DNA from: DATJUF01 sp035524095
GTDB lineage: Bacteria > Desulfobacterota > Binatia > Binatales > Binataceae
DNA length: 54,224 bases
Direction of reading: 5' to 3'
Assembly: GCA_035524095.1 (NCBI GenBank)
Contig: DATKPK010000144.1
Span: 1 to 54,224 of the forward strand
In this document: piece after piece, positions 25,968 to 34,838 of the stretch
Layout of the letters: each line of letters starts with the position of its first letter
How positions within the stretch are numbered: the first letter of the stretch is position 1
Made by a program: the position numbers and the translations under genes
Notes under the pieces: model-generated
The model's input: only the letters and a program-made list of their open reading frames with translations
What the model was told of the DNA's origin: nothing
Databases searched by the model: none

Positions 25968-25988
25968 GGCCTTTGATGGAAAGGCCTC
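25966..25988 (+). terminator. Intercistronic hairpin between fecR-like and cyclase genes
   Basis: GAGGCCTTT (25966-25974) and AAAGGCCTC (25980-25988) form a perfect 9-bp stem with a 5-nt loop that begins inside the stop codon. No T-run follows. It could be a weak terminator or an mRNA-stabilising stem that sets a lower dose of the downstream cyclase. Confidence 0.4.
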
Positions 25989-26055
25989 GGTGCCGTCTGC
26001 TAGTCCATTAGCCAGCTCTTCATCTTGAGCTCGAGAAGGCCTTGGAGAAGGTTTG

Positions 26056-28269
26056 ATGGCTGCGCGGAGCGGCAAACCGCTGCACCGGAGCGCGACGATC
26101 ACCGTCGTCATTGGCTTCGTGATGGTCTGCGCCGCCGCGGCGCTGAATGATCTCTACCCGCATGCCCTTGAGCGGGTACAACTGGCCACCAACGACTGGC
26201 GGCTTTATCACGTGCAGATGCCGAAGCCGACGGGTGATGTCGTCATCGCCCGCATCGACGATAAGAGCGTCAAGCAATTGGGGCGTTGGCCCTGGGATCG
26301 CCAAGTCGAGGCGCGCCTCGTAAATGCGCTGGCGGCCGACAAGGCCGCAGTGATCGGTTTCGATCTGCTTCTGAGCGAGACCGACCCCGCCGATATCGAA
26401 CGCAAACAGATAATTCAGCAGTTGCGTGACTCAGGAGTGAATGAGGCAGCACTCGCTGATCTCAAAACCGAAAATAACGACCAGGAGTTAGTTCAGGCGA
26501 TCAAAGCGCAGGGCGAGACTTACCTCGGATACGCCTTCAGCAGCCATGAGCTTCAGCAGATTGCCGGAACCGGCCTGCAAGGCTATCTCACGACGTTCCT
26601 TCAACCGCCGCCGCTCGCTTATTCGATCGTTCTGAAGACCGCCGGCTCGAAAGTGCGAACGGTTTGGGCGAAGGGTTATTTGCCACCGATTCCCAGCCTG
26701 AACGCGGCGGCGCGCGGGGTGGCTTACGTTGATATCGACGCCGACAGCGACGGCACCGCCCGATCATATCCGGCGGTAGTGGAAATCAATAAGCGCTTCT
26801 GTGTGCCGTTGTTCCTCGCCTTGGCCGATGCCTATAAGGGTCACTCACCCTTAATGCTTTCGTTCAACGCCCAGGGCGTAGCCGGAATCAAGATCGCGGG
26901 CGAATCGATTCCCGTCGACGAAATCGGGCGCATGATGGTGCACTTCCGCGGCAAGGCGGGAACCATTCCGTCATATTCGATCGCCGATATAGTTGCCGGA
27001 CGGACGCCGCCGGGCGCCTTTGACCGCAAGATCGTAGTGGTCGGCGTGACCGGTCATGCCTTGGGGGACCGCTTCGTCACCCCGATGGGCGGTGATTTTC
27101 CCGGAGTCGAAATCCTGGCCAACGCCGTGGATAACGTGCTTGCAGGAGACTTCGTGACGCATAACGGACGGCTCGCGCTAGAAGAGGAATGGGCGGGCCT
27201 GCTGCTCGGCGTAGCGGTAAGTATTACGGCGGCCGTGATGTCAGCCTTTGCGAGCGCGATAGTCGCGATCGTCCTTCTCGGAGGCTATCTCGGCTATGCG
27301 ACCTACCTTCTGCGCGAGAATGGTGAGTTGCTCGGAATTGTCTTTCCCTTGGTGACGATCGGCCTGACTTATACCGTTACAACGAGTTGGCGGTACTTCA
27401 CTGAAGGGACCGAAAAACGCTATATCCGGCATGCTTTCGAGCATTATCTGCATCCCGACGTTATCGCCTCACTCGTCGATAGCCGCGATGGGCTGAAACT
27501 AGGTGGCCAGCGCTGCCATTTAAGTATCCTGTTTTCAGATATCGTGGGGTTCACGACTCGCGCTGAGCGCTCGGAAGCCGAGCCGCTGGTGGCACTGCTC
27601 AACGATTACACGACGGTAATGACCAACCTCGTACTGGAGAGCGGCGGGGTGGTGGACAAGCTGATGGGCGACGGCATCATGGCGTTCTGGGGACCACCGC
27701 TGAATCTGCCGGATCCGGCGCGCAAGGCCGTTGATTGTGCACTCCGGATGCTTGAAGAGCTGGAGAAGCTGGCTGCGCGCGACGAACGTTTCCGCGATTT
27801 CCGGATCGGTATCGGGATCTGCACCGGCGAAGCGATCGTGGGGAATTTCGGCGGCGATCGCTCGTTCAGCTATTCGGTGATCGGCGACACGGTAAACCTG
27901 GCATCCCGGCTCGAAGGCCTGACGCGCCAGTTCAAAGTTAGTCTGCTGGTGAATCAGCAGACGGTTGAGGAGGCAGGCGAAAGCCTAATCGCACGGTCGA
28001 TCGGGCGGGTGCGGGTGAAGGGCAAGGACCAGCTCGTCGAAGTCTCAGAGGTGATCGCCCGCGAGGGCAACGGCACCGACGCCGCTTATTATCGGAAGTT
28101 TGCCGAAGCGATTGACCAGCTGCATCATGGCAAATCGCCGGAAGCAGCGTTGCGTGAGATGCTCACGGAACGTCCCGACGATCATGTGATCGCGATGTGC
28201 CTTGAGCGGTTGCATGCCGCGGGCAGCAACCTGCCCTCAGAGATGGTCTTCGAGTTCGATACGAAATAA
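26056..28269 (+). CDS. CHASE2-domain adenylate cyclase (class III)
   Basis: A membrane sensor that makes cAMP. After an N-terminal membrane segment (about residues 12-30) comes a periplasmic CHASE2 domain (about 35-360; IDDKSVKQLGRWPWDR, GFDLLLSETD, VVVGVTGHALGDRFVTPMGG). Then come clustered transmembrane segments (about 375-455) and a class III cyclase domain (about 480-665). The metal aspartates are Asp495 (FSDIVGFT) and Asp539 (KLMGDGIMAFWG). Lys535 and the Asp611/Thr612 pair (VIGDTVNLASRLEG) match the ATP-selecting residues of adenylate cyclases, and Asn614 and Arg618 are also present. The start is ATG at 26056, not the TTG at 26053, because AGAAGG lies too close to the latter. A cyclic-nucleotide-binding channel gene lies directly opposite, 76 bp away. 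Confidence 0.93.
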   Translation: MAARSGKPLHRSATITVVIGFVMVCAAAALNDLYPHALERVQLATNDWRLYHVQMPKPTGDVVIARIDDKSVKQLGRWPWDRQVEARLVNALAADKAAVIGFDLLLSETDPADIERKQIIQQLRDSGVNEAALADLKTENNDQELVQAIKAQGETYLGYAFSSHELQQIAGTGLQGYLTTFLQPPPLAYSIVLKTAGSKVRTVWAKGYLPPIPSLNAAARGVAYVDIDADSDGTARSYPAVVEINKRFCVPLFLALADAYKGHSPLMLSFNAQGVAGIKIAGESIPVDEIGRMMVHFRGKAGTIPSYSIADIVAGRTPPGAFDRKIVVVGVTGHALGDRFVTPMGGDFPGVEILANAVDNVLAGDFVTHNGRLALEEEWAGLLLGVAVSITAAVMSAFASAIVAIVLLGGYLGYATYLLRENGELLGIVFPLVTIGLTYTVTTSWRYFTEGTEKRYIRHAFEHYLHPDVIASLVDSRDGLKLGGQRCHLSILFSDIVGFTTRAERSEAEPLVALLNDYTTVMTNLVLESGGVVDKLMGDGIMAFWGPPLNLPDPARKAVDCALRMLEELEKLAARDERFRDFRIGIGICTGEAIVGNFGGDRSFSYSVIGDTVNLASRLEGLTRQFKVSLLVNQQTVEEAGESLIARSIGRVRVKGKDQLVEVSEVIAREGNGTDAAYYRKFAEAIDQLHHGKSPEAALREMLTERPDDHVIAMCLERLHAAGSNLPSEMVFEFDTK

Positions 28270-28345
28270 GTGGGGCTTTATTGCCAATCAGATTCTATTT
28301 GCGGCTGCCTCGCAGCCCGTCGGGCACTCGGGCTAGACCCTTCGA

Positions 28346-29872
28346 CTAAGATGCCGTGCGATGGGGTAACGTCAAATCGAATACCGCGCACATCTTGGCG
28401 ATCAGCCAGTTCGCCCGATTGCGCGCTCGATCATTCCGCGGGACATTAGTCAAAAGCTCGTGTGTTTCGGTCATTCGCAGTGCGATCACTTCGCCAATCC
28501 TGGATGCAGCTTCCGGATGGGTCTTGAAGAGTTCGCTAAAGCCGTCGTGATCGAGTTCAAGCAATTCAGCATCGGTGCTGGCGCGAACGGTCGCAGTTCG
28601 CGGCTCACCGGTCATCAGGGCCATCTCGCCGAAAAAGGCCGGGCGGCTAAGGTCGCGGATATGGACCTGGTGGCCTTCACTGTTAGTAGCGACAACTTCG
28701 ACGGTTCCCGAACGAATAATGAAGATTGAGTCGCCCTTGTCGCCCTCCCGGACGATTGCTTCACCAGCACCGAACTTCTGCACCGTGACTTCGGGAACCA
28801 GGAGCTTGAGTTCATCGTCGTGGAGCGGGCGCAGGAAATCGACTTGGCGCAATTCGGCGAGCATATTGCGCTCAAAGGCCTCGACACTGGGACGTGCGCC
28901 GTCCTCAGGCATCATGCGCAGCTGGCGGATTGGAGCTGGAATGTCGATGGACTTGCGGCGCAGCAGATACCACAAGGCACTCGAAACGGTATCGTGCAGG
29001 CGTTCGGCGTCAGCAAAATCACTCATCCAGTATTTCACGCGATAGCGGATCGAATAGTCGGCGTATTCCCAGGCGTAGACGTCGGGACTAGGGTTCTGCA
29101 GAATCCCCGGCACGCTGCGTAGTGCTTCGAGGATGACTTCGCGCACGTAGTTCGGCGGGGTGCCGTAGCTCAGCCCGATCACGATCTCGTCGGCGACCAC
29201 GCCATTGGAGTAGTTGATTACGACCCGCTTCGCGAGATCGGAATTGGGGATTTCGAGCCGTTCATTATTGCGCGTTACGACCGTTGTCGATCGCCACGAG
29301 ATACCCTGCACTCGTCCAACGAACGTATCCGACCTTACCCAGTCGCCTGGCGCGAACGGGCGGCTCATCTGCAATGTGAGCCCACTAAAGATATTGCCCA
29401 GGCTCTCTTGGAGCGCGAAACCGAGCACCACGCCAATAACCGCCGAACTGGCCAGTATTGGTGTCGGATCGACGTGCGTATCCTTGGTCAGTACCGCGAT
29501 CAGGACCACCGCATACGACAGCAGCATCAGGAGGTCTTTGAGGATGGTGGAAAAATGCGTCCGCGTGCGATGGGCCGCGGCGTCCGCCATCGCGAGCAGC
29601 ATGTAGATGACGCCCCAGCTCACCAGAACGAGCGAAGTAGCGTTGACCCATCGTGCCCACATGAGGCCGGCGGCGGTCAGCGGCGTGGCGACGGCGTCGA
29701 TCACGAAGCCGATGGCACACATCACCAGTCCGCGAATCGGGACGTTATGCGAACGGCGAAAGGCGAAGGCGGTCAGCGCGAAAACGAGCGCGATGACAAT
29801 CTCGGCGAACGAGCCCAGGTTCGGGCCCAGGAGATACAAGCCGGCGATTATCTGGAGTGGAGTGGCCTGCAT
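28346..29872 (-). CDS. MscS-family channel with C-terminal cyclic-nucleotide-binding domain (bCNG-like)
   Basis: A 508-residue inner-membrane channel. Four hydrophobic segments fill the first ~150 residues. The pore-lining MscS helix and beta domain follow (VLGFALQESLGNIFSGLTL, then RPFAPGDWV and EIPNSDL). The C-terminal part from about residue 345 is a cNMP-binding domain (FGAGEAIVREGDKGDSIFII, then FFGEMALMTGEPRTATVRA). The FGE and PRTATV phosphate-binding cassette includes the key arginine, so cyclic nucleotide binding should be intact. This architecture matches the bacterial cyclic-nucleotide-gated members of the MscS superfamily. It is the last gene of the leftward ddl-rdgB-glycosyltransferase operon, 14 bp after its neighbour, and its 3' end faces the adenylate cyclase. 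Confidence 0.92.
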   Translation of the reverse strand: MQATPLQIIAGLYLLGPNLGSFAEIVIALVFALTAFAFRRSHNVPIRGLVMCAIGFVIDAVATPLTAAGLMWARWVNATSLVLVSWGVIYMLLAMADAAAHRTRTHFSTILKDLLMLLSYAVVLIAVLTKDTHVDPTPILASSAVIGVVLGFALQESLGNIFSGLTLQMSRPFAPGDWVRSDTFVGRVQGISWRSTTVVTRNNERLEIPNSDLAKRVVINYSNGVVADEIVIGLSYGTPPNYVREVILEALRSVPGILQNPSPDVYAWEYADYSIRYRVKYWMSDFADAERLHDTVSSALWYLLRRKSIDIPAPIRQLRMMPEDGARPSVEAFERNMLAELRQVDFLRPLHDDELKLLVPEVTVQKFGAGEAIVREGDKGDSIFIIRSGTVEVVATNSEGHQVHIRDLSRPAFFGEMALMTGEPRTATVRASTDAELLELDHDGFSELFKTHPEAASRIGEVIALRMTETHELLTNVPRNDRARNRANWLIAKMCAVFDLTLPHRTAS

Positions 29873-29886
29873 CGCATTGCGGAACG

Positions 29887-31056
29887 CTAGAGACCGATCA
29901 CTTCGGCAATGTCGTCCAGCAGCTTGAGTGCGTCGAAGTATTCGGCAGCGATCGCACGGGCTGCGCGGGCGTGCGCCGCGTAATCAGCATTGATGGCGCG
30001 TATCGCCTCGACGGCTTCATCGGCGTTGTCGAACCCAAGCAGGCCGTGGCCTTCAGGGATAAACTTCTCGAAGCCGGTGCGCTGCGTGACGACCGGGCGT
30101 CCTGCCGCGAGATAACAGGCCGTGCGATCGCTGAACCATCCGGAGCGAGTGCGCGCGTAGATATCCTTGGCGACGGTGAATTCGCCTCGCGAGCTTGCGA
30201 TGTATGAGCGGTAGTTATCGAGATCGAGCGACATCGGCACCACCGGACGGAAAGAGAAACCGCCTTTGAGCGCGGCTTCGTAATCGGGACCGGAGTTGAG
30301 GTCGGTCGCAAGTTCGATGGGCTGATCGGCGCGGCGGGCAACGTCTAGCATCTTGCGGAAGTTGACGTGCTTCGACCAATAGAAAGTGTCGCCGCCAATC
30401 ATCACATCGCTGCCCTTGTTGTTCCAGGTTCCGACGGTAGTGAAGGCATCCGGCGAAGCTTGGCCGACCCCCTCATGCCATTGGTCAAGCAACACCGGCG
30501 GCCGCGTCGGATGCCAATGGACGTTGGCCGTCGGCAACAGACAATCGGGGTTGCCGAGATTTGCGCCGTAGCTGAAGAAGAGCTGATGTCCGGCGGCCTT
30601 GCGGGTGAATTTCTCGTCGTGCCGCTGGAGCTTGATTTGCATTAGGCCCGGGTCGGTTTCGAGGTAGACCATGCGGGCCGATTGATGCTCTTCGCGGGGG
30701 AAAGTAGCACCGCACAAATTGATCACCGCATCGGCCTCGGCGAGCAGTTGACCGCATCGCTCACGGCTGAGCCCGATATATTCCGCATGGACGTGATCGT
30801 AGAAGGACCAGCGATCGGCAAAGCCGAAGCGTCCGAGAGCGGCGCTAAGCAATTTAAGATTGGATGTCGGATCAGGGACTGAAGCGGCGGTCACGGGATC
30901 GTATGCCCACGCGCCGTTATCCTCGATGTAGAAGACATCGAGGCCGAGCCGGCTGAAACCTAAGATATGATGAATTAGCTGCCACATCACGCCGGCGAAC
31001 GGATACTGTGCCGCGAGATGTAAGATGACGATTTTGCCTTTGCGCCGGCCTTTCAT
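29887..31056 (-). CDS. Glycosyltransferase-like protein (GT-B, family uncertain)
   Basis: 389 residues with a two-lobed glycosyltransferase look. The N-terminal lobe opens IVILHLAAQYPFAGVMWQLI. The C-terminal lobe has RTRSGWFSDRTACYLAAGRPVVTQRTG and FIPEGHGLLGF, a typical donor-site and loop pattern of CgeB/GT1-like enzymes. Acceptor and sugar are unknown. It lies 30 bp after rdgB and 14 bp before the channel gene, both same strand, so it belongs to the ddl operon. A cell-envelope role would fit the neighbour ddl but is only inferred. Confidence 0.75.
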   Translation of the reverse strand: MKGRRKGKIVILHLAAQYPFAGVMWQLIHHILGFSRLGLDVFYIEDNGAWAYDPVTAASVPDPTSNLKLLSAALGRFGFADRWSFYDHVHAEYIGLSRERCGQLLAEADAVINLCGATFPREEHQSARMVYLETDPGLMQIKLQRHDEKFTRKAAGHQLFFSYGANLGNPDCLLPTANVHWHPTRPPVLLDQWHEGVGQASPDAFTTVGTWNNKGSDVMIGGDTFYWSKHVNFRKMLDVARRADQPIELATDLNSGPDYEAALKGGFSFRPVVPMSLDLDNYRSYIASSRGEFTVAKDIYARTRSGWFSDRTACYLAAGRPVVTQRTGFEKFIPEGHGLLGFDNADEAVEAIRAINADYAAHARAARAIAAEYFDALKLLDDIAEVIGL

Positions 31057-31086
31057 CGATGTATGCGCAAGTTCAGCTTGTCAGAA

Positions 31087-31704
31087 TTAGCGTCTCTCCG
31101 CGATACGCCGCAAATCATCGGTGAGCTTAGTTACGGCGATTTTGCGTTGGCTCAGCTGCGCCGCCTCTTCTTCGCTGAGTTCCGCCAGGTAGCATCCGCG
31201 CGCGGGCAGAAAGAGTACTGAACGGTAGGGGAAACCGATACGGATTTCGGGATAGCACCGATCGGCGATGATCCCTTCCTGAGCGGCTTCGGTGACCCGC
31301 TCAACGATCTCGTCGCTGTCGCGATAGACCAGGACGGCGGCAGCACGCAACCGCGCAGTACGGTGATCGGGCGGAACCCCGGCGGTGCGGCGGACGATCT
31401 CTTCGGCGAGCGTGCGATCGTCGGCGTCTGGGCCGAGCCATCGATGAGAATTGGTGCCCGGAGCACCACCAAGTGCATCGACCTCAAGACCGCCGTCGTC
31501 AGCCAGCGTGGGAATCTGCGCGAGTCGAAAATAGAAGTGGGCTTTGATCCGTGCGTTATCGGCGAACGTGGCTCCGTCTTCGGGTGCCTCGGCTTCGATT
31601 CCGGCGTCGCGCAGCGACATTAGATGCAAATCGAAACCGCGCAGGATCGTACGATACTCGGCCAGCTTGGCCGGATTGGTGGTCGCGATCAGCAGCGGAT
31701 TCAT
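31087..31704 (-). CDS. rdgB: XTP/dITP diphosphatase (Ham1/RdgB)
   Basis: Hydrolyses ITP, dITP and XTP to prevent their incorporation into nucleic acid. About 205 residues from the ATG at 31704; a longer frame exists upstream but overlaps ddl and is not conserved-looking. Signatures: ATTNPAKLAEY (substrate loop), FADNARIKAHFYF, and LADDGGLEVDALGGAPGTNS. The usual ADDSGLEVDALGGAPGV motif has Ser replaced by Gly here, and the downstream SARY is SHRW. It lies 16 bp after ddl and 30 bp before the glycosyltransferase in a leftward operon. Confidence 0.9.
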   Translation of the reverse strand: MNPLLIATTNPAKLAEYRTILRGFDLHLMSLRDAGIEAEAPEDGATFADNARIKAHFYFRLAQIPTLADDGGLEVDALGGAPGTNSHRWLGPDADDRTLAEEIVRRTAGVPPDHRTARLRAAAVLVYRDSDEIVERVTEAAQEGIIADRCYPEIRIGFPYRSVLFLPARGCYLAELSEEEAAQLSQRKIAVTKLTDDLRRIAERR

Positions 31705-31720
31705 CGTCGCGCCGCCGCCT

Positions 31721-32893
31721 TCAATTCCGCTCAGGCACTGGTTGATAGGTGAACTTGAGGGCTGAGCGTTCGCGATGGTCCTCGATTGCGAGTTCAATCA
31801 GCCGGTCAATCAGTTGTGCTAATGGCACGCCGGTCGCCTCCCACAGCTTGGGGTACATGCTGATCGATGTGAAGCCAGGGATTGTGTTGACCTCGTTGAC
31901 GAAGATTTCGCTGAAGTCATGGCGTGCGAGAAAATCCACCCTCGCCATCCCGCGCAACGAGAGCGCCTTGAATGCCGCAACTGACATCTCACGGACGCGC
32001 CGCGTCACGGCCGCCGGTAGCTCTGCAGGGATACGAGTGTCGGCCCCGTCAGGATCAACGTATTTCGAATCGTAGCTGTAAAAGCTATGCCCATGCTTCA
32101 CTACGATTTCGCCGAGTATCGACGCTGCAGGGGCATCATTGCCGAGCACGGCGCATTCGAGTTCACGGCCTTCGCAGGCCGCTTCGATCAGGACTTTGCG
32201 ATCGTACTGGAAGGCGTCATCCAGCGCAGGACCTAGCTTGCGCACGTTGACGACCCGCGTGATTCCAATCGACGAGCCGAGCGCGTTAGGCTTGACGAAC
32301 ACCGGATAGCCAAGTGCGTTGGCATAGCGGCGTGCGAGTGCGGGCTTGCGTTGATAATCGCTGGCAGTCAAGGCGAAGTAGCGCACGACGGCGATACCGG
32401 CGCTTGCCAGCAGCCGTTTCTGCGCGTCCTTGTCTATCCCTATCGCCGAGCCGAGCACGCCGGCGCCGACATATGGGATGCCTGCAAGGTCGAGTAGGCC
32501 TTGCACGGTACCATCCTCGCCGAACGTCCCATGAAGTACCGGAAAGACAACATCCAGCGGACCCGGCAATGGCGGCCCGCCGTGGCCGTTATCGCCGTGA
32601 CCTTTGCGCGAGGGCGTACTGACAAGGGCGCGGCTATCCGGGTACGGCAGCAGGCTGACCGGCAGACCACCGCGGCCTAGCGCGCCAAGTTTTGGCGTTG
32701 CCTCCGCGAGCATCCGCAACGCGTCGCTCTGTAATGACCAACGGCCGTCCCGGCCTATTCCAATGGGCACGATTTCGTAGCGGCGGGGATCCATCGCCGA
32801 CATCACGGTGAGTGCGGACCGCAGCGAAATCTCATGCTCACCCGACCGTCCGCCGAAGAGCACACCGATGCGAAGTTTTTTTGTACGCGCCAT
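31721..32893 (-). CDS. ddl: D-alanine--D-alanine ligase
   Basis: Makes the D-Ala-D-Ala dipeptide for peptidoglycan. 390 residues from the ATG at 32893, chosen because GGGGAG lies 7 nt upstream. The N-terminal GVLFGGRSGEHEISLRSA motif and the ATP-grasp core (HGTFGEDGTVQGLLDLAGIPYVG, VKPNALGSSIGITRV, and FVNEVNTIPGFTSISMYPKL) are standard. The length is slightly long because of an insert around residues 90-115. It is the first gene of the leftward ddl-rdgB-glycosyltransferase-channel operon. The upstream gap of 230 bp to guaB probably holds the promoter. Confidence 0.96.
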   Translation of the reverse strand: MARTKKLRIGVLFGGRSGEHEISLRSALTVMSAMDPRRYEIVPIGIGRDGRWSLQSDALRMLAEATPKLGALGRGGLPVSLLPYPDSRALVSTPSRKGHGDNGHGGPPLPGPLDVVFPVLHGTFGEDGTVQGLLDLAGIPYVGAGVLGSAIGIDKDAQKRLLASAGIAVVRYFALTASDYQRKPALARRYANALGYPVFVKPNALGSSIGITRVVNVRKLGPALDDAFQYDRKVLIEAACEGRELECAVLGNDAPAASILGEIVVKHGHSFYSYDSKYVDPDGADTRIPAELPAAVTRRVREMSVAAFKALSLRGMARVDFLARHDFSEIFVNEVNTIPGFTSISMYPKLWEATGVPLAQLIDRLIELAIEDHRERSALKFTYQPVPERN

Positions 32894-33123
32894 CCCAGAC
32901 TCCCCGCCTCCCAACCATCCTCACCAAGCCCGCGTTAGGGGTACAAATCAAACACTAAGAGTCGTTACGCAGACCACAGTGATTCTGTCATGGCGCTGCA
33001 CTCTGTTCGAGGGGTCAAAGGCCTGAGCGCGAAAAAACCGGACTGGACGAACTTCCGAACATTATCGCCGTTCGCCCAGCGTCGAAAGCGAACCGTAAGA
33101 GCCAATTCAAGGATGGGTGAAAC

Positions 33124-34578
33124 TTATTGCCGATAATTCGGAGGCTCCTTGGTGATGAAAACGTCGTGGACATGGCTTTCGCGCTGGCCCGCGTCGCTGA
33201 CACGAACGAATTTTGCCCGCTTACGCAATTCGGTCAGATTCGCCGCACCGACATAGCCCATTCCGGCCTGCAATCCGCCGATCAACTGTTCGAGGTTGGT
33301 CGCGAGCGCACCACGATGAGGCACGCGGCCTTCGATACCTTCCGGCACCAGCTTGCCTTCGGGCACATCGCTCTGGCCGTAGCGGTCGCGAACGCGATCG
33401 CTCATAGCGCCGAGTGAGCCCATTCCGCGATACAGCTTATACGTGCGGCCCTGATACAGGATCGTCTCGCCGGGACTCTCTTCCGTGCCCGCGAAGAGCG
33501 AGCCGATCATCACGCTGGAGGCACCAGCGGCGAGCGCTTTCGTGATATCGCCCGAGAAGCGGATACCGCCATCTGCGATCACGGGAACGTTGCGCGGCTC
33601 GGCGGCGGCGACGCAATCCATCACCGCTGTGATTTGCGGCACGCCTACCCCGGCAACGATGCGTGTGGTGCAAATCGAACCCGGTCCCATGCCGACGCGA
33701 AGGGCGTCCGCGCCGGCCTCAACCAGGGCCTTGGCGCCCTCGCCGGTGGCGACGCTGCCCGCCACGATATCGATCTCCGGCCATTCGCTGCGCGTCGCCT
33801 TGAGCGCGTCGATAACGTTGCGGGAATGGCCATGCGCAGTGTCGATACAAAGAATATCGACGCCGGCTTTGGCGAGCGCGGCCGCACGTTCTTCTCGATC
33901 CGGGCCCACGCCGATCGCAGCTCCGACCCGGAGGCGGCCCATGCGATCCTTGCTGGAAAACGGATGGCGCGTGGCCTTGTCCATATCCTTGACCGTAATC
34001 AGGCCGCGCAACCGGTTGTGCTCGTCAACCAGCGGGAGCTTTTCGATCCGGTGGGCCTGCAGAATCTCCTTCGCCTCGTCGAGATTTATTCCCGGAGGCG
34101 CCGTGATCACCCGTGTGGTCATAACCTCCCGCACCGGACGATCAAGGCGCCGCTCGAAGCGCAGATCGCGATTAGTCAGGATACCGACCAATCTCTCATT
34201 CGCGACGACCGGCAGGCCGGAGATGCCGTGACGGTGCATTATCGCGAGCGCATCATCGATGGGCTGTTCCGGATGTACCGTGACTGGATCAGCAATCATC
34301 CCGCTTTCGTATTTCTTGACCCTCGCGACCTCGGCCGCCTGCTCCTCAATCGAGAGGTTGCGATGAATAAAGCCGAGGCCGCCAAGCTGAGCGATAGCAA
34401 TTGCGGCGCGCGATTCCGTCACCGTGTCCATCGGACTCGAGACGAGGGGGATGTGCAGTCGAATACGCGGACTGAGCCAGGTGGCGACGTCGCATTGCGA
34501 GGGCAGCAGATCCGAGAGCTGTGGCAGCAAGAGCACGTCATCGAATGTGAGACCTTCGCGAAGCTCCTGAAACGGCAT
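33124..34578 (-). CDS. guaB: IMP dehydrogenase
   Basis: Converts IMP to XMP in guanine nucleotide synthesis. 484 residues from the ATG at 34578, which has AGGAG 6 nt upstream; an in-frame upstream ATG lies inside the terminator hairpin and is rejected. The TIM-barrel start LTFDDVLLLPQLSDLLP is followed by two CBS domains (about 95-205). GPGSICTTRIVAGVG carries the catalytic cysteine. The C-terminal ADGGIRFSGDITKALAAGASS and LYRGMGSLGAM finish the active site. A strong hairpin with a T-run precedes the ribosome site, so leader control is possible. Confidence 0.97.
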   Translation of the reverse strand: MPFQELREGLTFDDVLLLPQLSDLLPSQCDVATWLSPRIRLHIPLVSSPMDTVTESRAAIAIAQLGGLGFIHRNLSIEEQAAEVARVKKYESGMIADPVTVHPEQPIDDALAIMHRHGISGLPVVANERLVGILTNRDLRFERRLDRPVREVMTTRVITAPPGINLDEAKEILQAHRIEKLPLVDEHNRLRGLITVKDMDKATRHPFSSKDRMGRLRVGAAIGVGPDREERAAALAKAGVDILCIDTAHGHSRNVIDALKATRSEWPEIDIVAGSVATGEGAKALVEAGADALRVGMGPGSICTTRIVAGVGVPQITAVMDCVAAAEPRNVPVIADGGIRFSGDITKALAAGASSVMIGSLFAGTEESPGETILYQGRTYKLYRGMGSLGAMSDRVRDRYGQSDVPEGKLVPEGIEGRVPHRGALATNLEQLIGGLQAGMGYVGAANLTELRKRAKFVRVSDAGQRESHVHDVFITKEPPNYRQ

Positions 34579-34597
34579 TGATTGCTCCTGATATGAC

Positions 34598-34626
34598 AAA
34601 AGCCCGCAGTTTTCCTGCGGGCTTTT
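34598..34626 (-). terminator. Intrinsic terminator/attenuator in the guaB leader
   Basis: AAAAGCCCGCAG (34598-34609) pairs with CTGCGGGCTTTT (34615-34626) around TTTTC. Read leftwards it ends in TTTT just 20 nt before the guaB ATG, in the guaB leader. No upstream leftward gene needs it. A second small stem (CCGG...CCGG near 34640-34655) precedes it. An attenuator for guaB is plausible; a terminator for an unseen small RNA is the alternative. Confidence 0.7.
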
Positions 34627-34838
34627 CAGCTCGAAACCTAATCCGGAGTTTTATCCGGCAGCACCATGACTAAGGGTAACAGATGTGCGATAGACAAGCA
34701 ATTCGCCACACCCGCGTGGAACCTGAAGATCCGATGCGTCGGCTAACCGAGAGGGCCGCGCCATTTATTTGATGCCGCTGTCACGAGAATTAGGGATATC
34801 ATTGCCGTCATCAACGAACGACCGAGAAGAGAGGGCTG

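Noticed and set aside
28303..28317. GGCTGC-CTC-GCAGCC hairpin between cyclase and channel genes as a terminator
   Set aside because: Only a 6-bp stem and no T-run on either side; it could be chance in G+C-rich DNA.
33634..34581. Forward open frame of 315 codons opposite guaB
   Set aside because: Long only because of the high G+C content; guaB on the other strand is unambiguous.
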